From Spirosoma taeanense (lineage in GTDB: Bacteria > Bacteroidota > Bacteroidia > Cytophagales > Spirosomataceae), in NCBI RefSeq assembly GCF_013127955.1, contig NZ_CP053435.1:5270001-5334000 (forward strand): a stretch of DNA of 64,000 bases, in the 5' to 3' direction. Shown here one piece after another: positions 1-8,081 of the stretch. The notes under the pieces were generated by a model. It searched no databases. It saw only the letters and a program-made list of their open reading frames with translations, and had not been told where the DNA came from. Position numbers and translations under genes: made by a program. How positions within the stretch are numbered: the first letter of the stretch is position 1; each line of letters opens with the position of its first letter.

Positions 1-636
1 TTGCTGTTCCTGGGCTCGTCCTGCATTTACCCCAAGCTGGCTCCGCAGCCACTCAAGGAAGAGTATCTGCTGAGCGGGTACCTGGAGCAGACGAACGAGC
101 CGTACGCCATTGCCAAAATTACGGGAATTAAGCTTTGCGAAGCTTATCGGAGTCAGTATGGCTGTAACTTTATTTCGGCCATGCCAACAAACCTTTACGG
201 CCCGAACGACAACTACAACCTTCAGGGTTCACACGTTTTGCCGGCCCTGATCCGCAAATTTCACGAAGCAAAAAGTAATAATCAGCCATCGGTTGAAGTT
301 TGGGGAACGGGTACACCCCGGCGTGAATTCCTGCATGCCGATGATCTGGCCGACGCCTGCTTGTTCCTGATGGAAAATTATGATGGTGAACAGTTTGTCA
401 ACATCGGCACGGGTGAAGACGTAACCATCCGGCAGCTAACCGAACTGGTCAAAGCCGTAATTGGGTACGACGGCGAAATTCGCTGGAATACGGACAAACC
501 CGACGGCACTCCCCGCAAACTGATGGACGTATCGCGGCTCCACGCAATGGGCTGGAAGCACACAACCGAGCTTCAGCAGGGTATCGAACAGACATACCAG
601 GACTTTCTGACCAACGAGGTTATATATGTGGAATAA
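1..636 (+). CDS. fcl: GDP-L-fucose synthase, 3' part (N-terminus outside window)
   Basis: Extended short-chain dehydrogenase that epimerises and reduces GDP-4-keto-6-deoxymannose to GDP-L-fucose, a cytoplasmic nucleotide-sugar step for surface polysaccharide. The frame is open at base 1, so the gene is cut by the window edge. The visible 211 residues start near residue 102 of the E. coli enzyme. Catalytic elements are visible: GSSCIYPK (5-12), with the conserved Ser and Cys, YAIAK (35-39), the Tyr/Lys pair, and the His of [15 protein letters not shown] (about 77). About 100 residues with the NADP-binding GxxGxxG motif are missing upstream. A perfect hairpin follows the stop. Family assignment is firm. 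Base 1 is TTG but it is an internal Leu codon, not a start. Confidence 0.93.
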   Translation: MLFLGSSCIYPKLAPQPLKEEYLLSGYLEQTNEPYAIAKITGIKLCEAYRSQYGCNFISAMPTNLYGPNDNYNLQGSHVLPALIRKFHEAKSNNQPSVEVWGTGTPRREFLHADDLADACLFLMENYDGEQFVNIGTGEDVTIRQLTELVKAVIGYDGEIRWNTDKPDGTPRKLMDVSRLHAMGWKHTTELQQGIEQTYQDFLTNEVIYVE

Positions 637-648
637 ATAAACACCCTC

Positions 649-707
649 AAATCAGCGGGCAGGTACCCAGGAAGAGATTATCTTCCTGGGTACCTGCCCG
701 CTGATTT
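649..707. terminator. Perfect 27-bp inverted repeat, bidirectional terminator
   Basis: Two perfectly complementary 27-base arms (649-675 and 681-707) flank the 5-base loop GATTA. The arms begin with AAATCAG and end with CTGATTT, so A/T-rich ends lie on both outer sides. It sits between the convergent fcl and NeuD-like genes, 11 bases from the latter's stop codon, where a shared terminator is expected. Confidence 0.8.
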
Positions 708-717
708 ATATACCACT

Positions 718-1350
718 CTACAGTTTCTTCGCCGGATTACCGAACACAGTCACGCCTGCTTCGACATTCTCCACAACGACCGATCCGGCACCAATACGCG
801 CGTTTTTTCCAATGCTTATTCCGGCCACTATCGTTACGCCTGCCCCAACAAAAGCGCCTTCATCAACAACAACTCCGCTGCCGATCAGGCTTCCGGTTCC
901 AATCTGAATGTAATCGCCGAGTTTAGCCTGACTTTCGATAACGGCACCAGACTGAATGATACAGTGCTGACCAATTTCAGCAAACGGATTTACGACCGCA
1001 CGAGCCGCAATCAGGTTCCCGTGACCAAGTGTTGCAGATGCCGACACGACAGCTGTATCGTGGATCGCATTGACGGGCTGTACCTTGCGCCGATCGTTCA
1101 GCATTTTTACCAGACGTTTCCTGACGCGGCTATCGCCAATAGCCACAAAGGCTTCGCATTTCTGGCCGATAAGCTTCAAAAAGCCGTCATCATCGGTTTC
1201 GCCCAGCACCGACACATCACCAAATTCTTTGCCATGTAGGTCTTTATTATCATCCAGCAGGCCATACACAACTACGTTATTGCGATGAAACAAGTCCAGG
1301 GCCGTAACGCCAAGACTCCCCGCCCCGAAAATTAGCACCGGATTCTCCAT
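718..1350 (-). CDS. NeuD/PglD-type sugar O/N-acyltransferase
   Basis: Probable acetyltransferase of the NeuD/PglD family, which acylates amino-sugar nucleotides or sialic-acid-like sugars in polysaccharide or glycan synthesis. The 210-residue protein has an N-terminal Rossmann-like half with GAGSLG (9-14). A C-terminal left-handed beta helix follows, with hexapeptide repeats from about residue 100 to the end, closing with the usual FGNPAKKL. The length fits the family. The gene is a single transcription unit convergent with fcl. A -7-like TAGCTTTG lies 41-48 bases upstream on the same strand. The exact acceptor sugar cannot be told from sequence. Confidence 0.82.
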   Translation of the reverse strand: MENPVLIFGAGSLGVTALDLFHRNNVVVYGLLDDNKDLHGKEFGDVSVLGETDDDGFLKLIGQKCEAFVAIGDSRVRKRLVKMLNDRRKVQPVNAIHDTAVVSASATLGHGNLIAARAVVNPFAEIGQHCIIQSGAVIESQAKLGDYIQIGTGSLIGSGVVVDEGAFVGAGVTIVAGISIGKNARIGAGSVVVENVEAGVTVFGNPAKKL

Positions 1351-1390
1351 GTATCGTATTAGATTAAGTCAATGTGAACATTAGCGGTTT

Positions 1391-1398
1391 CAAAGCTA
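1391..1398 (-). promoter_or_regulatory. -7 element for the NeuD-like gene
   Basis: Read on the minus strand this is TAGCTTTG, an exact match to the Bacteroidota -7 consensus TAnnTTTG, placed about 40 bases before the start codon at 1350. No good TTG was seen at the -33 distance, so the call rests on the -7 box and its position. Confidence 0.4.
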
Positions 1399-1462
1399 AT
1401 ATGTTGTCGATTTAGTAATATTCACGTAAATCCTACTTCATGAATGGGGTGTAGCTTCGTTC

Positions 1463-2302
1463 ATGAAATCCAGTACGCAATTTCGCACGATTGTACTCTC
1501 TGATATTCACCTCGGCACGGCCGGGTCGAAAGCAAAAGAGGCCACCGAGTTCCTGCGTAATTATTCCTGCCAGAAATTGATTCTGAATGGCGACATTATC
1601 GATGGCTGGCAATTAAAGCAGTACGGCACCTGGAAAAAAAAGCACACTGCTTTTTTTAAAACGGTTTTAAAGCAAATCGTTCACTACGATACCAAAGTTG
1701 TTTATCTGCGCGGGAATCATGATGACTTTCTGGATCAGGTGATGCCGCTTAAAGTGGGAAAAAACTTTTCGATCCGCAAAGATTACGTGCTTACCTCGGG
1801 TAGCCGTAAGTTTTACGTGACCCACGGCGATGTGTTCGATTCCATTACGTCTCAGATGAAGTGGCTTGCTTATCTGGGCGATGTAGGCTACACGTTTCTG
1901 CTCTGGGTTAATAAATTTTATAATAACTACCGTGCCTGGCGGGGATTGCCCTACTACTCACTATCGCAACAGGTTAAGCATCGGATCAAACAGGCCGTCA
2001 ATTATATCTCAGATTATGAGCAGAAGCTGACCGAGCTGGCTCGGGCACGGGGTTGCGACGGCATTATCTGCGGTCATATTCACCAGCCCGCAATCCATGA
2101 TTTCGATGGCATTCATTACATGAACTCCGGGGATTGGGTCGAGTCGCTAAGCGCTCTTGTCGAAGATCATGACGGCAACTGGAGCCTGCTTTACTATACC
2201 TCCGATCTGGCCGAAGACGACGAGCAGGAAATCATGGTCCGAAAGGCAGCAAAGAAAGCGAAGCGACTTGCTCAGACAGAACTGGCGATCCGGTCTGAAT
2301 AA
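1463..2302 (+). CDS. LpxH-like metallophosphoesterase
   Basis: Calcineurin-like phosphoesterase of the UDP-2,3-diacylglucosamine diphosphatase type (COG2908). This family cleaves a pyrophosphate bond in lipid A synthesis at the inner membrane face. All metal-binding blocks are visible: SDIHLGT (13-19), NGDIIDGW (42-49), GNHDD (84-88), THGD (120-123) and CGHIHQPAIH (203-212). The 279 residues are longer than E. coli LpxH (about 240), with an insert rich in Trp/Tyr near 130-165. Twelve bases separate it from a glycosyltransferase, so the two probably form an operon acting on an envelope lipid or glycolipid. Whether it is the true LpxH or a paralogue with another substrate is uncertain. Confidence 0.8.
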   Translation: MKSSTQFRTIVLSDIHLGTAGSKAKEATEFLRNYSCQKLILNGDIIDGWQLKQYGTWKKKHTAFFKTVLKQIVHYDTKVVYLRGNHDDFLDQVMPLKVGKNFSIRKDYVLTSGSRKFYVTHGDVFDSITSQMKWLAYLGDVGYTFLLWVNKFYNNYRAWRGLPYYSLSQQVKHRIKQAVNYISDYEQKLTELARARGCDGIICGHIHQPAIHDFDGIHYMNSGDWVESLSALVEDHDGNWSLLYYTSDLAEDDEQEIMVRKAAKKAKRLAQTELAIRSE

Positions 2303-2314
2303 CTTCCTACAACT

Positions 2315-3466
2315 ATGCGCGTTCTATTTCTAGTGCAGGGCGAAGGCCGCGGGCATCTGACTCAGGCTTTATCGTTAGCCCAGATTTTACAAACGGCCGG
2401 ACATGAGGTTATAGGAGCCCTGGTCGGCGTAACGGCCGAACGAGGTATTCCGGCGTTTTTCAGCGAAAAATTTACGGCGCCGATTACGCCTGTCTTTAGT
2501 CCTGGACTGGTGTATAACGTTGGCACAAACGAACTCGAACCGGTTAAAACCACCCTTCAGGCCATTCAGTACATCCGTCCCTTCTGGCGCAGTCTGCGGT
2601 ATGTGCGGGACACCATTAACGCACAGCGCCCGGACGTTGTCGTTAACTTTTACGAAATGCTCGGCGGACTAACTTATGCGCTATTACGTCCAGCCGCGCC
2701 GATGGTCTGCATTGCTCACCAGTATTTTGCCTTCCATCCCAATTTTCAGCGGCCGAAAGGGCAGTGGTTTTATCGGCAGGCTTTCAGACTAAATACCCGC
2801 CTGACCTGTTTTGGCGCCCGGGAGCTGCTGGCTCTTTCGTTTGACAAACAACCCGATGAACCGCGTCAGCGAATACGGGTAGTGCCCCCCCTGTTACGTC
2901 AGGAAATTACCGAGTTGAAGCCTACCCCAGGTGATTTTCTGCTGGCTTATGTTACCCAGCCGGGCCTGCGGGTGGAGCTATTGAAAGCGCACCGGCAACG
3001 CCCGGACATTCGCATAGACGGCTTCCATGCAGAAGCCACCGGCCCCGATCAGGTTGTGGACGAAACCCTGACTTATCACGCCATTGATGGCAGGCGGTTT
3101 CTGGACTTCATGGTCCGCTGTAAAGCGATCGTTACAACTGCTGGTTTTGAGTCGGTGTGTGAGGCTGCTTATCTGGGAAAACCCGCCCTGATGATCCCGC
3201 AGCCAAACCATTTTGAGCAGGCCTGCAACGCCATTGATGGGCAGCGGGCCGGTGTTGGTATAGCCTCTGACCGATTCGATCTGGAGCAATTGTTAGCCTA
3301 CTTACCCAAGTATGATGTTGATCTGAGTGAGCGTTTCAGAGCATGGCACGCACAAGGCTATTTTTTATTCCTGGCCGCCCTAAATCGGGCAGCTTCCTCC
3401 CGCACGCGCTCAAACTCATCGGGCGGCTTTTTCTGGACACGCGTCCGGCAACTGCTGCGCTCCTGA
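2315..3466 (+). CDS. GT-B glycosyltransferase (MurG/UGT-like)
   Basis: Predicted glycosyltransferase of the GT-B fold, related to MurG/UDP-glucuronosyltransferase-type enzymes and to COG1819/MJ1255-like proteins. The N-terminal strand and loop read MRVLFLVQGEGRGHLTQA, typical of the acceptor domain. The C-terminal half carries VTTAGFESVCEAAYLGKPAL followed by IPQPNHFEQACNA, the usual donor-nucleotide-binding region (about residues 270-310). No signal peptide or clear membrane span. It lies 12 bases after the metallophosphoesterase, suggesting a joint role in a lipid- or polyprenyl-linked sugar pathway. Donor and acceptor are unknown. The last 30 residues are basic and Ser/Arg-rich, a possible membrane-contact tail. 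Confidence 0.72.
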   Translation: MRVLFLVQGEGRGHLTQALSLAQILQTAGHEVIGALVGVTAERGIPAFFSEKFTAPITPVFSPGLVYNVGTNELEPVKTTLQAIQYIRPFWRSLRYVRDTINAQRPDVVVNFYEMLGGLTYALLRPAAPMVCIAHQYFAFHPNFQRPKGQWFYRQAFRLNTRLTCFGARELLALSFDKQPDEPRQRIRVVPPLLRQEITELKPTPGDFLLAYVTQPGLRVELLKAHRQRPDIRIDGFHAEATGPDQVVDETLTYHAIDGRRFLDFMVRCKAIVTTAGFESVCEAAYLGKPALMIPQPNHFEQACNAIDGQRAGVGIASDRFDLEQLLAYLPKYDVDLSERFRAWHAQGYFLFLAALNRAASSRTRSNSSGGFFWTRVRQLLRS

Positions 3467-3473
3467 ACAGAAG

Positions 3474-4295
3474 CTAACTATATAGAAAATCTAACGGATT
3501 CGGGTAACGAAAGGCGTATTCAGTTTGCTGGATCAGCTTGGCGGAACTGATGCTTTTGAAGGGTTTGGGTTCAGCGGGCTGAATGAAGACTGGCAAGGCA
3601 CAATCAAAATCTGCGCAGCTTTTACGGTAAATGGCCTCACGAGTGGGGTGCTCCGGCGCTACTGCGTTAAACGTACCCGACGTTTTCTGCCGAATTAGGT
3701 TGGTTAGAATTTCGACTGCATCATCCCGGTGCAGGTAGTTGACCGGTACGGCTCCGCTATCGACGGTACGGCCCGCTACATACTTGCCCGGAATGCGATT
3801 GTAACCCATTAAACCACCGCAACGCAATACAGTTACGATTCGCTCTGGTGCAAGCTTAGTGAACAGTTGTTCGGCCTGAACCAGCGCCGGTGCGGCCGAA
3901 TGGCTGGGCTCCGTAACATCTTCCTCAACCAGAGTCCGGCTCAGTTCGGGGTATACTGATGTTGAGCTGACGTAAATCACGTGCGTCACAGGCGAGCTTT
4001 GCACAGCGTTCACCAGGTGCTGCATCTGCTGCGGATGAAAGTCGTCTCCCAGTTTGCCAGCCTTCGGCGGAACATCAATCAGGAGCGTATCGGTCCGTAG
4101 CAAATCATGTAAGTTTCCTACAGGATGAGGGGCAAGCTGGAGTTGGTAGGCTTCGATTCCCTTCTCAGCCAGCATAGGTATTTTATCGGACGACGTTGTA
4201 CTCCCTTTGACGGCGTATTCATCGGCTCTGAGCCGCTCAGCTAATGGCAGGCCTAACCAGCCGCAGCCAATAATTGAAATAACCAGCCCAGCCAT
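3474..4295 (-). CDS. SDR-type NAD(P)-dependent epimerase/oxidoreductase
   Basis: Atypical short-chain dehydrogenase/reductase related to YeeZ-like proteins. The nucleotide-binding glycine motif is GCGWLGLPLA (10-19), a GxGxxG. A central strand reads YVSSTSVYPE, as in extended SDR proteins, but I do not see the standard YxxxK catalytic pair, so activity as a normal epimerase is uncertain. Length 273 residues. It starts 2 bases after the stop of the beta-barrel-like gene and ends 7 bases from the convergent glycosyltransferase, so it looks like the last gene of the ECF-sigma operon. Substrate unknown. Confidence 0.72.
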   Translation of the reverse strand: MAGLVISIIGCGWLGLPLAERLRADEYAVKGSTTSSDKIPMLAEKGIEAYQLQLAPHPVGNLHDLLRTDTLLIDVPPKAGKLGDDFHPQQMQHLVNAVQSSPVTHVIYVSSTSVYPELSRTLVEEDVTEPSHSAAPALVQAEQLFTKLAPERIVTVLRCGGLMGYNRIPGKYVAGRTVDSGAVPVNYLHRDDAVEILTNLIRQKTSGTFNAVAPEHPTREAIYRKSCADFDCALPVFIQPAEPKPFKSISSAKLIQQTEYAFRYPNPLDFLYS

Positions 4296-4297
4296 AT

Positions 4298-5326
4298 TTA
4301 GAAACCAATTCCGAAACTGACCGTCCGTACGTCAGGGCCTTTGCCCGGCTCGAACAAAGGACTAAGATCGTACTTCACAAAAAAGTTGGCACTTTTAATT
4401 CCAAGATGAGCCATTAATCCGTACCGGTAATCATTCAGATCGAAATTAAAATGGCGTCGGTCCCGGTTACCATCGGCTTCCTTGATTTTCCGATAGCTGT
4501 CAAGCCGATAGTTTACATAGCCTCCTACGCCCAGATGACAGATCTTCCGTCCATCGCTGTTGTAAAAAGTGATCCGGGGCACCACCGGGATCCCAATCGT
4601 GCAGATGGTTAGCTTACTCTTCTGCAGATCACGACCAGCATCAGGGAAGGCGATTCCGGCAGGTGTCTGCTCGGCTATATTATTACCATCGAACATAAAA
4701 TTGTTCCAGGCCACCTCAGCGCCGTAATACAACTTTAACGAAGCGTATCTTCCCCGAATGATTGTTGGCATGGCCCCAATAGCCAGGGCTACGTAGCGGG
4801 AGCCTATGGGTCTCAGATCGTAACTATCTTCCGGATAGGCGGGTAACTGACCACGCTGAATAAAGTTGTTTAATCCAATACTTATGCTGTAGTCGATATT
4901 GTGTCCGTTATCCTTTTTCTGGCGTTTGGCTCGCTGGTAGTCCCGGTCATTATTGGAGTCTGAACTCTGTTTTTTAGTCGAATCTACCTTGGTTTTATCG
5001 GCTCCGTTAATTACAATGGTTATTCCATCTTTCTTTTTGGTGACGACCAGCACTGTATCTTTCAGATAGCGACCGCCGTCCCGGGAAATCGCGTGCTGAC
5101 CACCCGGTACCGAATCAAGCTGCATGCTCATTTCCCGCACAATCTTATTCAGATCGTAATTTGACAACGCTTGAATACCTGCTTTGTCAGGCGCATAAAT
5201 AACCAGCCGGGTGCGGTTAGCAAACCGGATAACCAGTGAATCGGTGGAATGCACGGGGGCAGCCTGCACCTCGTAGGCTGCTATTAAACTAATGACCATA
5301 AAGGCCATACGGACTATACCATTCAT
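4298..5326 (-). CDS. Predicted outer-membrane beta-barrel-like protein
   Basis: No specific family recognised. The 342-residue protein begins with a signal peptide (hydrophobic MAFMVISLIAAYEVQA, about 7-22). A small N-terminal domain with alternating hydrophobic strands follows, then a polar Lys/Asp/Ser-rich linker (about 110-140), then a C-terminal half rich in alternating aromatic and hydrophobic residues that ends TVSFGIGF. A final Phe after a beta strand is typical of outer-membrane barrels. Its start overlaps the preceding gene by 4 bases (ATGA), indicating translational coupling with the probable anti-sigma factor. It may be the envelope output or the sensor of that regulatory unit. Confidence 0.6.
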   Translation of the reverse strand: MNGIVRMAFMVISLIAAYEVQAAPVHSTDSLVIRFANRTRLVIYAPDKAGIQALSNYDLNKIVREMSMQLDSVPGGQHAISRDGGRYLKDTVLVVTKKKDGITIVINGADKTKVDSTKKQSSDSNNDRDYQRAKRQKKDNGHNIDYSISIGLNNFIQRGQLPAYPEDSYDLRPIGSRYVALAIGAMPTIIRGRYASLKLYYGAEVAWNNFMFDGNNIAEQTPAGIAFPDAGRDLQKSKLTICTIGIPVVPRITFYNSDGRKICHLGVGGYVNYRLDSYRKIKEADGNRDRRHFNFDLNDYRYGLMAHLGIKSANFFVKYDLSPLFEPGKGPDVRTVSFGIGF

Positions 5327-6222
5327 TGCTTAGTGGGTTTATCTTTATCCAAACTGTGCTTTAACCCATTATAGGCTCGGCCAAGTAGCCCCCGGTCGTC
5401 GTCGTTATCATGTCGAGCGAGAATTTCACCTTGTTTAATACGTTTAACCTGCTGCCAGATAGTACCAGCCCGGCTTTCTTTTTCGGGTTTATTATCAACG
5501 GCCGCAACCATTTTTTCCTCAACCGCCATTTTAGCTGCCTGCCGAGCCGCTACCAGCGCTTCGGGCTCAGCAATTGTTACAATTAGTACCCGCTCCGAAG
5601 ATGGGCCAGGCTTAGAAGCCAGTTGTTCCTGCGCAGGTGTTGCTGTTGGTTTACCCAAATCGGCAGGTATTCCCGCCGGATTCGCCCTGGTTTCTACGAC
5701 TTTTGTCTGTGCCAAAGCGGCTTCATCCAGTGCAAACACAGGTTTAGCAGATGGTTGCCGCCACGAACGAGCCGATTTGGTCATGGCTGGCTTTTCAGCT
5801 CTGGCCAACTGCCCGCCCTCCGTTCCCTGATCAACGGGCAGCGACCTTGCCTGTTCTCCAGCAGAAATACGAGTTTCCTTCGCACTGGCTACTACTTCCT
5901 GCTTCGATGACCTCCCGTCATCCTTGTTTGATAAGCCAGCGGGACCCTTCGCCCCAGCAACCTGCGAATTACCAGGCAAAGCAGTATTCGTAGAAGGCCA
6001 ATAAAGCCAGCCAAACAGGCAAACAACAACCAGGCAGGCGGCAATCGCCATGTAGCGATGTATGGCAAGATTGCGCCAGAACACGACTCGTGTTTCCTGT
6101 TTGTTTTGCTCCATACGCGCCCGTAACCGCTCAAAGCCGCCCGAACTGGGTGGCAGTGATAAGTTGCTTAGCTTACGGGCGAACAAATCATCTATTGGTT
6201 GTTTTTCTATATGCTTTTTCAT
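5323..6222 (-). CDS. Probable membrane-spanning anti-sigma factor
   Basis: Single-pass membrane protein of 299 residues, inferred to control the ECF sigma factor encoded just upstream. A cytoplasmic N-terminal segment of about 50 residues (with DDLFARKLSNL) precedes one clear transmembrane helix (about 56-75, AIAACLVVVCLFGWLYW). A long low-complexity extracytoplasmic region rich in Ala, Lys, Glu and Pro follows, then a C-terminal segment with a short basic helix. It overlaps the sigma gene by 35 bases and the next gene by 4. The anti-sigma role comes from gene order and topology. I see no clear zinc-binding anti-sigma motif. Confidence 0.6.
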   Translation of the reverse strand: MKKHIEKQPIDDLFARKLSNLSLPPSSGGFERLRARMEQNKQETRVVFWRNLAIHRYMAIAACLVVVCLFGWLYWPSTNTALPGNSQVAGAKGPAGLSNKDDGRSSKQEVVASAKETRISAGEQARSLPVDQGTEGGQLARAEKPAMTKSARSWRQPSAKPVFALDEAALAQTKVVETRANPAGIPADLGKPTATPAQEQLASKPGPSSERVLIVTIAEPEALVAARQAAKMAVEEKMVAAVDNKPEKESRAGTIWQQVKRIKQGEILARHDNDDDRGLLGRAYNGLKHSLDKDKPTKQ

Positions 6223-6790
6223 GGAGTTCAGTCAGCGCTTCCAGTTCCAGTTTCTTTAATTTCATTTGCAGCAGGGTCCGGGCCCGACTTAGCTGCGACT
6301 TCGACGTTCCTTCCGAAATACCGAGCATCTCCGCAATTTCAGCGTGAGAGTAACCTTCAATTGCGTATAAGTTAAACACCGTCCGGTAGCCATCGGGCAG
6401 TTGGTTTACCATACCTAACAGATCACTTTCGTTTACGGCGGTATCAGCCCATTCGTAATCCGGCTCCACCGTAACGTCTTCAATAGGTATCTCCTGGCGC
6501 CACTGCCTGCTTTTTCGCAGGAACATCAGTGATTCGGTCACCATGACCCGGCGCATCCACCCTTCAAAGCTCCCATCTTCGCGAAATTGCTCAATCTTTT
6601 CAAACACGCGCATAAAGCCATCCAGCATGACTTCTTCAGCATCATCCCGGTTGGTACAATATCGGGTACAGACCGCCAGCATTTTACCCGCAAACCGTTC
6701 ATACACAACTTTATGCGCGCGGTTATCGCCCCGCTTCAAGGCAGCCACCAATTGCGCTTCAGTCGTGAAAAACGGTATAATTCGGAGCAT
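6188..6790 (-). CDS. ECF-family RNA polymerase sigma factor
   Basis: Extracytoplasmic-function sigma-70 factor, 200 residues. Region 2 lies at about 25-95 (RYCTNRDDAEEVMLDGFMRV, then a core-binding helix). Region 4 lies at about 125-180 with a helix-turn-helix: YRTVFNLYAIEGYSHAEIAE and LGISEGTSKSQLSRARTLL. It is the first gene of a minus-strand unit with the putative anti-sigma factor, beta-barrel-like protein and SDR protein. The ATG at 6788-6790 is chosen because it gives the normal region 2 start. I found no convincing housekeeping promoter upstream, which would agree with autoregulation, but this is inference. Confidence 0.9.
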   Translation of the reverse strand: MLRIIPFFTTEAQLVAALKRGDNRAHKVVYERFAGKMLAVCTRYCTNRDDAEEVMLDGFMRVFEKIEQFREDGSFEGWMRRVMVTESLMFLRKSRQWRQEIPIEDVTVEPDYEWADTAVNESDLLGMVNQLPDGYRTVFNLYAIEGYSHAEIAEMLGISEGTSKSQLSRARTLLQMKLKKLELEALTELHEKAYRKTTNR

Positions 6791-6903
6791 AATCGTTTAG
6801 GTTCGACAACAAGATGCAAATTAGCCCGGAGCAGGTTGCATGAGGTACGAAAAATTTTAGAACCTATGACTCATTCATGATCACAAGCCTACGGGCAAAC
6901 AAA

Positions 6904-6925
6904 AAGGGGCTTCTCAGAGCCCCTT
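6904..6925 (-). terminator. Intrinsic terminator of the act-cox operon
   Basis: On the minus strand an 8-bp stem AAGGGGCT/AGCCCCTT with a 6-base loop is followed directly by TTT and a T-rich stretch. The stem starts inside the last codons of the DUF983 gene and spans its stop codon. Its position closes the 17-kb minus-strand operon. Confidence 0.72.
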
Positions 6926-7291
6926 GATATATTTGATTCCGGCTACGTAATGCAACCAGATTACGCGTGATATTCGAAAATTAATCGGTGCAATCAGCAG
7001 CATGGCAATAGCCACAACGGTTGCGTAAACCCAACCCGACGGGTCGTTGGCCAGATAAAAGAGCAGGAAGCCGAGCGCCAGTGCAACTCCGCCCGAAATA
7101 GCGTAGCTCACATACATAGCCCCGATAAAATAACCGGGCTCAACTTCATACCGCAGGCCACAATGCGGACAGAATTCATACATGTCGTCGAAGCCCCTGG
7201 GTGAATAGAACGGCTTGCAGAAAATTTTGCCTTTCCTACACCTGGGACAAAGCCCGTTTAACGCGGCTTCTAATTTCGACACGTTTTCCAT
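6914..7291 (-). CDS. DUF983 membrane protein
   Basis: Small DUF983-family protein, probably with a structural zinc or metal site. An N-terminal zinc-ribbon-like part carries CPRC (near residue 15) and CPHCG (about 40). Two or three transmembrane helices follow, one around 60-80 (GVALALGFLLFYLA) and one around 90-108. DUF983 genes are often found in cytochrome oxidase gene clusters, but the function is unknown to me. I chose the ATG at 7291 (125 residues): a longer in-frame ATG at 7327 would deepen the overlap with the upstream gene from 56 to 92 bases, and the family begins close to the first CxxC. It is the last gene of the operon and its stop codon lies within the terminator. Confidence 0.75.
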   Translation of the reverse strand: MENVSKLEAALNGLCPRCRKGKIFCKPFYSPRGFDDMYEFCPHCGLRYEVEPGYFIGAMYVSYAISGGVALALGFLLFYLANDPSGWVYATVVAIAMLLIAPINFRISRVIWLHYVAGIKYIKGL

Positions 7292-7517
7292 ACTCACGTT
7301 TGCTGTTGCGGTACCAGAGATACCCAATCGAAGCTACGATCAGATAGGGCGCAGCCAATAAATACATAATTCCAATGTTCAGATCCGACGCTATTACGCT
7401 CCGGCCATTGCTGACCGTGCTTTCGACCGTCCCCCGGCACATAGCACACTGCGCCATCAGGTCAGGAGTAAGCGCTATGAAGACAACAACTAATAGCCAA
7501 CACTTCCAGTTTTTCAT
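7236..7517 (-). CDS. Small CxxC membrane protein of the cox cluster
   Basis: 93-residue protein of a conserved but uncharacterised Bacteroidota family. It has a signal peptide (MKNWKCWLLVVVFIALTPDLMA), then QCAMCRGTVES at about 22-32, so the mature N-terminus starts right at a CxxC pair. One transmembrane helix (about 50-68, IMYLLAAPYLIVASIGYLWY) and a short basic cytoplasmic tail follow. The CxxC would face the periplasm after cleavage. Placed among SCO, DUF420 and DUF983, it is plausibly a redox or copper-handling assembly factor for the oxidase, which is inference from context. The gene overlaps the DUF983 gene. Confidence 0.72.
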   Translation of the reverse strand: MKNWKCWLLVVVFIALTPDLMAQCAMCRGTVESTVSNGRSVIASDLNIGIMYLLAAPYLIVASIGYLWYRNSKREYGKRVEIRSRVKRALSQV

Positions 7518-7529
7518 TCTTATTCTGAG

Positions 7530-8072
7530 TTAATGGACGTAATAAGGCTTAATCATTAAATACACTACCACACCCGTTATGCTTACGTAAAGCCAGATTG
7601 GGAAAGCCCATTTTACAGTTTGCTTATGTCTGGCAATCTGGCCACTCAAGGCGAAATAAACAGCCCGTAAGACAAACCAAACGACTACGATTGACAGCAG
7701 AATATGCGACACCAGAAGAAAATAATAAACCGGCCGCACCCAGCCCTGACCACCATAAGCGGTAGATTCATTCGTGAGGTGATACAAAACGTAGCTAACC
7801 AAAAAGAATGAACCGAGCGTAAAGGCTGTCAGCATTGTTCGCTTATGGGCTACAACGTTTTTCTGCCGAATGAAATACAAACCTAACAATAACAGGACTG
7901 ACGTCAGCGAGTTAATAATGCCATTAATATGCGGCAGATACGTTGTCCAGCTTCCCAGATCAACTTTCTGCCGGATACCCAGCAAGATCGCAACGGCAAT
8001 AGGGATTGCCAGCGATAAAACATTAATAACCCGATTAGCTTTCTGTTCCTGAACGGGCAAGAGCGTTTCCAT
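7530..8072 (-). CDS. DUF420 membrane protein (oxidase assembly)
   Basis: DUF420-family integral membrane protein, 180 residues with about five helices (roughly 20-37, 46-66, 83-102, 120-143, 155-173). Conserved His residues sit in or near helices (PHINGIINS, KRTMLTAF after a His, VLYHLT, SHILLS), suggesting metal or heme contact. The Bacillus relative CtaM/YozB is required for cytochrome caa3/aa3 maturation, so a cytochrome oxidase assembly role is likely. It starts 9 bases after the SCO gene. Family call firm, exact function inferred. Confidence 0.85.
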   Translation of the reverse strand: METLLPVQEQKANRVINVLSLAIPIAVAILLGIRQKVDLGSWTTYLPHINGIINSLTSVLLLLGLYFIRQKNVVAHKRTMLTAFTLGSFFLVSYVLYHLTNESTAYGGQGWVRPVYYFLLVSHILLSIVVVWFVLRAVYFALSGQIARHKQTVKWAFPIWLYVSITGVVVYLMIKPYYVH

Positions 8073-8081
8073 AAGAGATGA

